The notes below the pieces were generated by a model that worked only from the letters and a program-made list of their open reading frames with translations, was not told the DNA's origin and searched no databases. From the NCBI GenBank assembly GCA_023439305.1, contig JAEXOO010000019.1, positions 1-53,764 on the forward strand: DNA of 53,764 nt, written 5' to 3'. How positions within the stretch are numbered: the first letter of the stretch is position 1; each line of letters opens with the position of its first letter. The position numbers were made by a program, and so were the translations under genes. The DNA comes from Pseudomonadota bacterium. GTDB taxonomy: Bacteria > Pseudomonadota > Gammaproteobacteria > Burkholderiales > Burkholderiaceae_B. Of this stretch, positions 50,730 to 53,764 are shown in pieces.

Positions 50730-51446
50730 ATGAAGCCCCTTGCCATTGTCACGGGCGGCGCACGCAATATCGGCGCCGCTATCGTGCAGCGTCTGTCATC
50801 CGACTATCAGGTTCTGATCGCGGACCTGGCCGAACCTGCTTATGCGCTGCCGCCCGCCTGCGCCTATATGAAGACAGACGTCTGCGACCCGGCGCAGGTC
50901 GCCCTGCTGTTTGAGAAAGCGCAAGCCATCGGGCCCTTGAAAGCAGTGGTCCACTCTGCCGCGATTACCGCTCCCCCAAAACCCGTCGAGCACACGTCTT
51001 TAGACGAGTGGATGCGTGTCATCAACATCAACTTGACCGGCAGCTTCATTGTGTCGCAAGCGGCCATTGCTCCCTTGCGCCAGCACCGCGGCAATCTAGT
51101 ATTACTAAGCTCACGCGCCGGAAAAACAGGGTTCGCGGCCTTGAACTCCGGACGTGACGGCACCAAGGCGCACTACTGCGCTTCCAAAGCGGGCGTGATT
51201 TCCCTGGTGAAATCACTCGCGCTGGAATTATCGCCCCACGTGCGCGTCAATGCCGTCGCGCCCGGACCTATACAAGGCGACATGATTCCCAAGGAAAAAT
51301 GGCCTGAAATCGCCGCGCGTGTTCCGCTGGAACGGCTGGGAACACCTGACGACATCGCCCAAGCCGTGGCATTTCTCTTGAGTTCCGCCGCCGGCTTCAT
51401 TACCGGACACGTGCTTGATGTCAATGGAGGCACGTTGATGGACTGA
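50730..51446 (+). CDS. SDR-family oxidoreductase
   Basis: A 238-aa short-chain dehydrogenase. It has the cofactor motif GGARNIG, with Asp after beta-2 (IADLAEP) suggesting NAD(H). The catalytic Ser is in LLSSRAG and the Tyr-Lys pair in HYCASKAG. NAG is replaced by SAA (VVHSAAIT). It follows the ThDP gene after 9 bp and parallels the SDR next to the first ThDP gene. Likely acts on the ThDP product; substrate unknown. Confidence 0.87.
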   Translation: MKPLAIVTGGARNIGAAIVQRLSSDYQVLIADLAEPAYALPPACAYMKTDVCDPAQVALLFEKAQAIGPLKAVVHSAAITAPPKPVEHTSLDEWMRVININLTGSFIVSQAAIAPLRQHRGNLVLLSSRAGKTGFAALNSGRDGTKAHYCASKAGVISLVKSLALELSPHVRVNAVAPGPIQGDMIPKEKWPEIAARVPLERLGTPDDIAQAVAFLLSSAAGFITGHVLDVNGGTLMD

Positions 51447-51530
51447 AGTCAGCACACAAACGGCAGGGGATCACAAAAAACACAGCCCCCTGTCCAGACC
51501 TTGCAGTTAAAAACACGAGGAGACATCCCC

Positions 51531-52511
51531 ATGAAATCCAGCAGACTCTTTCTGGCCGCTCTGTCCATGACGATCCTGTCCAGCACCGCTCTGGCACAGA
51601 ATCCCGCAGCAGACTACCCCAATCGTCCTGTCCGGGTCATTGTGCCTTTCCCTCCTGGCGGAGCGACCGATATTGTCGGCCGAGACATTGCCGATCAACT
51701 GTCGCGGGCGCTGAAACAGCCGTTTGTCGTCGAAAACCTCAGCGGCGCCAGCGGAAATATCGGCATGACAACAGCAGCGCGCTCGGCACCCGACGGCTAT
51801 ACCCTGGTAGTAGGAGCGCCGCAAACCCTGACCATCAACCCGCTGCTGTTCAAGTCCAACCCATTCAATCCACAGAAAGAACTGACCCCCATCGCCGTCG
51901 TCGCCACCATCCCCAACGTGCTCATCGTCAACCCGAAGCTGCCCGTCAGCTCCGTCGATGAACTGGTGCAGTACATCAAAGACAGGCCTGGCAAAGTCAA
52001 TTACGGCTCCTCGAGCATCGGCGGCACGCCCCATCTGTCGTCTGAGCTGTTCAAGTCGCTGACCCGCACCGACATTCTGCACATCCCCTATCGCGGCAGC
52101 TCGCCCGCGCTGACCGATCTGATGGGAGGCCAGATCGACATGATGTTCGACAATCTGCCGGCCGCCCTGCCCCACATCCAGTCAGGACGGGTCAAAGCCT
52201 TGGCAGTCACCAGCGCGCAGCGCAGCCCTGCCGCCCCGGACCTGCCCACCATGCAAGAGGCGGGTGTGCCGGACTTTGAATCCCAAGGCTGGTTCTCGCT
52301 GCTCGCACCGGCCGGTACGCCGCAACCTGTCCTCGAGAAAATCAATCTTGAGGTCAACAAGATCCTGGCCACAGACGCATTCCGGCAACGTCTGTCGAAC
52401 GTCGGCGCCGAACCCAAAGGCGGCTCCATCGACGATTTCCGTCAATTGCTGGACACAGAAACCCAGCGCTGGGCCAAGGTCGTCGAATTTGCCGATATCA
52501 AGGTGGAATAA
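51531..52511 (+). CDS. Bug-family (TctC-like) periplasmic receptor
   Basis: A 326-aa extracytoplasmic receptor with a signal peptide cut after TALA and textbook Bug motifs (RPVRVIVPFPPGGATDIVGR, in part VPFPPGGATD; VVENLSGASGNIG; IPYRGSSPALTDLMGGQID). The ATG at 51531 follows GAGGAGA. It sits inside a catabolic operon behind an SDR gene and probably binds the incoming organic acid. No TctAB genes are present. Confidence 0.93.
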   Translation: MKSSRLFLAALSMTILSSTALAQNPAADYPNRPVRVIVPFPPGGATDIVGRDIADQLSRALKQPFVVENLSGASGNIGMTTAARSAPDGYTLVVGAPQTLTINPLLFKSNPFNPQKELTPIAVVATIPNVLIVNPKLPVSSVDELVQYIKDRPGKVNYGSSSIGGTPHLSSELFKSLTRTDILHIPYRGSSPALTDLMGGQIDMMFDNLPAALPHIQSGRVKALAVTSAQRSPAAPDLPTMQEAGVPDFESQGWFSLLAPAGTPQPVLEKINLEVNKILATDAFRQRLSNVGAEPKGGSIDDFRQLLDTETQRWAKVVEFADIKVE

Positions 52512-52513
52512 GC

Positions 52514-53284
52514 ATGCGTGGACTGAGCGGAAAATCCGTGTTCCTGACAGGGGCCGGAGCGGGCCTGGGCAAGGCGAGCGCGCTGCGACTGGCGCAAGAA
52601 GGCATGGACGTATGGGTCTCGGACTGCAATCCCCAGGCTCTGGAAACCCTGCTTGGGGAGGCCCAGGCTCTGGGCCTGCAGATCAGGGGCTTGCTCGCGG
52701 ACTCCACCAGCGAAACCTCCATCGGCCAGGCCATCCGGACGGCCTTTGAAGGCAGCGGAAAACTGGACGTGCTGGTCAACAACGCGGGCGGGTCGCTGCA
52801 CACGCCTTATTCGTTCACACAAGAAAGCGATCAGGACTGGGACCGGGTCATGAACCTGAACCTGATGGGAACGGTCTGGGCCTGCCGGGCGGCCCTGCCC
52901 TTGATGCAATCAAAAGGGCAAGGACGCATCATCAACTACGGCTCCAAGGCCGGCAGTTACGGCAGCTTGATCGCCGGACCGAACTATGCAGCGTCCAAAG
53001 GAGCCATTACCGCCCTGACGCGACAACTGGCGATGGAATACGGTCCTGCGGGCATTACCGTCAACTGCATATGCCCCGGAGTCGTCCTGACGCCGCGAAC
53101 CCAGCAATTGTGGAATGAACGCCGCAGCGAGGCCGAACGCAAACAGATTGTGGCTGAAATCCCCTTGCGCCGTCATGCCCGGGAAGACGACATTGCCGGC
53201 GTCGTCGCGTTCCTGGCGTCTGACGATGCCGCCTTCATCAATGGCGTTTCCCTGGATGTCAACGGCGGTCAAGCCATGTCCTGA
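52514..53284 (+). CDS. SDR-family oxidoreductase (second in operon)
   Basis: A 256-aa short-chain dehydrogenase. It has GAGAGLG (cofactor), VSDCNP after beta-2, NNAG (VLVNNAGGS), catalytic Ser (INYGSKAG) and Tyr-Lys (NYAASKGA). It starts 2 bp after the Bug stop. It could oxidise the imported substrate before the ThDP step, or reduce a later product; the order cannot be read from sequence. Confidence 0.9.
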   Translation: MRGLSGKSVFLTGAGAGLGKASALRLAQEGMDVWVSDCNPQALETLLGEAQALGLQIRGLLADSTSETSIGQAIRTAFEGSGKLDVLVNNAGGSLHTPYSFTQESDQDWDRVMNLNLMGTVWACRAALPLMQSKGQGRIINYGSKAGSYGSLIAGPNYAASKGAITALTRQLAMEYGPAGITVNCICPGVVLTPRTQQLWNERRSEAERKQIVAEIPLRRHAREDDIAGVVAFLASDDAAFINGVSLDVNGGQAMS

Positions 53285-53340
53285 TGCCACTCCTGCACGC
53301 GGAACGGCGACGTCCCTCGCACAAGCCGTTCCACTGCGAC

Positions 53341-53360
53341 ACCGGCCCGCAAAGGCCGGT
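53341..53360. other. Hairpin between SDR and dehydrogenase genes
   Basis: ACCGGCC (53341-53347) pairs with GGCCGGT (53354-53360) across a 6-nt loop. Only CTCCCCTTT follows, so it is a weak terminator or an mRNA processing/stability element. Confidence 0.4.
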
Positions 53361-53390
53361 GCTCCCCTTTCCGACAACGAAGAGACAAGA

Positions 53391-53764
53391 ATGGAACAAT
53401 TGCAACGTAAAGACCTGTTTCGCCAACAGTGTTTCGTCAACGGCCGCTGGCAGGACGCCGATTCGGGCCAGATGCTGCAGGTGCAGAACCCGGCCACCGG
53501 CCAGACCCTGGGCAATGTGCCGCGCATGGGCGCGGACGAGACCCGTCGGGCCATCGAATCCGCCCGCCAGGCCTGGGCCGGCTGGCGCGCCAAGACCGCT
53601 CAGCAGCGCAGCGTGATTCTGCGCCGCTGGTTCGAGTTGATGATGGCGCACCAGGACGACCTGGCCACGCTGATGACGCTGGAGCAGGGCAAGCCCCTGG
53701 CCGAGGCCAAGGGCGAAATCGCCTATGCAGCTTCGTATTTCGAGTGGTATGCCGAAGAAGGCAA
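53391..53764 (+). CDS. gabD: Succinate-semialdehyde dehydrogenase-like aldehyde dehydrogenase (partial)
   Basis: The first ~124 residues of an NAD(P)-dependent aldehyde dehydrogenase; the frame is open to the window end. RQQCFVNGRWQDADSG, NPATGQTLGNVPRMG, AWAGWRAKTAQQRS, LMTLEQGKPLAEAKGEI and ASYFEWYAEEGK match the GabD/SSADH subgroup. The catalytic Cys and Glu lie beyond the window. It follows the second SDR by ~106 bp with a hairpin between, so it may be a separate or partly coupled unit. It would oxidise an aldehyde from the ThDP pathway; gabD is assigned by similarity only. Confidence 0.85.
   Translation, partial: MEQLQRKDLFRQQCFVNGRWQDADSGQMLQVQNPATGQTLGNVPRMGADETRRAIESARQAWAGWRAKTAQQRSVILRRWFELMMAHQDDLATLMTLEQGKPLAEAKGEIAYAASYFEWYAEEG

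Noticed and set aside
1..53764. CRISPR array or tandem-repeat locus
   Set aside because: No regularly spaced repeats were seen on reading; the only notable repeats are the tRNA copies and the short regulatory repeats listed.

Overview
The window looks like chromosomal DNA of an Alcaligenes species (Betaproteobacteria, Burkholderiales, Alcaligenaceae). It is GC-rich, carries three orphan Bug/tripartite-tricarboxylate receptor genes typical of that family, and contains a cluster whose gene order matches, from memory, the published dnfT1RT2ABCD 'Dirammox' (direct ammonia oxidation) cluster of Alcaligenes ammonioxydans. No insertion sequence, prophage or CRISPR array was recognised.

Layout. 1-350: tRNA-Gly, tRNA-Cys, tRNA-Gly and a bidirectional terminator. 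389-8202: accessory catabolism, with a LuxR regulator, an acyl-CoA ligase and a Bug receptor, then a minus-strand operon (ThDP enzyme, SDR, Bug receptor, GntR regulator) behind a 31-bp palindromic operator. 8411-12433: dbpA (probably leaderless), a membrane-anchored unknown, yhhQ behind a preQ1-I-like riboswitch, queC and a small membrane protein. 12590-22277: glyA, serC-type dnfT1, dnfR (MocR), SHMT-like dnfT2, diiron dnfA, reductase dnfB, amidotransferase dnfC and pdxK. 22362-30552: BetT-type transporter, then soxR divergent from an RND efflux operon with a textbook SoxR promoter. 30737-33341: a small secreted protein, an orphan MetN ATPase, a valine-rich leader peptide and an EamA transporter. 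33437-36304: a three-gene cbb3-like oxidase operon. 36542: a second MocR regulator. 38139-46532: a compact type II secretion operon (gspG K L M D E F). 46658: an Rpn-family nuclease. 47864-53764: a LacI regulator divergent from a second ThDP enzyme/SDR/Bug/SDR/semialdehyde dehydrogenase operon, which runs off the end.

The most interesting region is the dnf cluster. Three of its promoters share one architecture that I found by reading the sequence: GGTCTG, 17 bp, GGTCTG or GGCCTG, 22 bp, then a TAGNNT -10 hexamer. This marks a probable DnfR regulon. DnfA keeps all seven AurF-type diiron ligands. DnfT2 is an SHMT-fold protein that has lost the Schiff-base lysine (now Gly) and the catalytic Tyr and Glu (both now Gln), so it looks like a pseudoenzyme. 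The SerC-like DnfT1 has lost one arginine of the phosphate site. Because hydroxylamine traps pyridoxal phosphate as an oxime, the PLP-themed genes (SerC, two SHMT-family proteins, PdxK, a MocR regulator) may protect or replace PLP metabolism while hydroxylamine is being made. That last step is inference.
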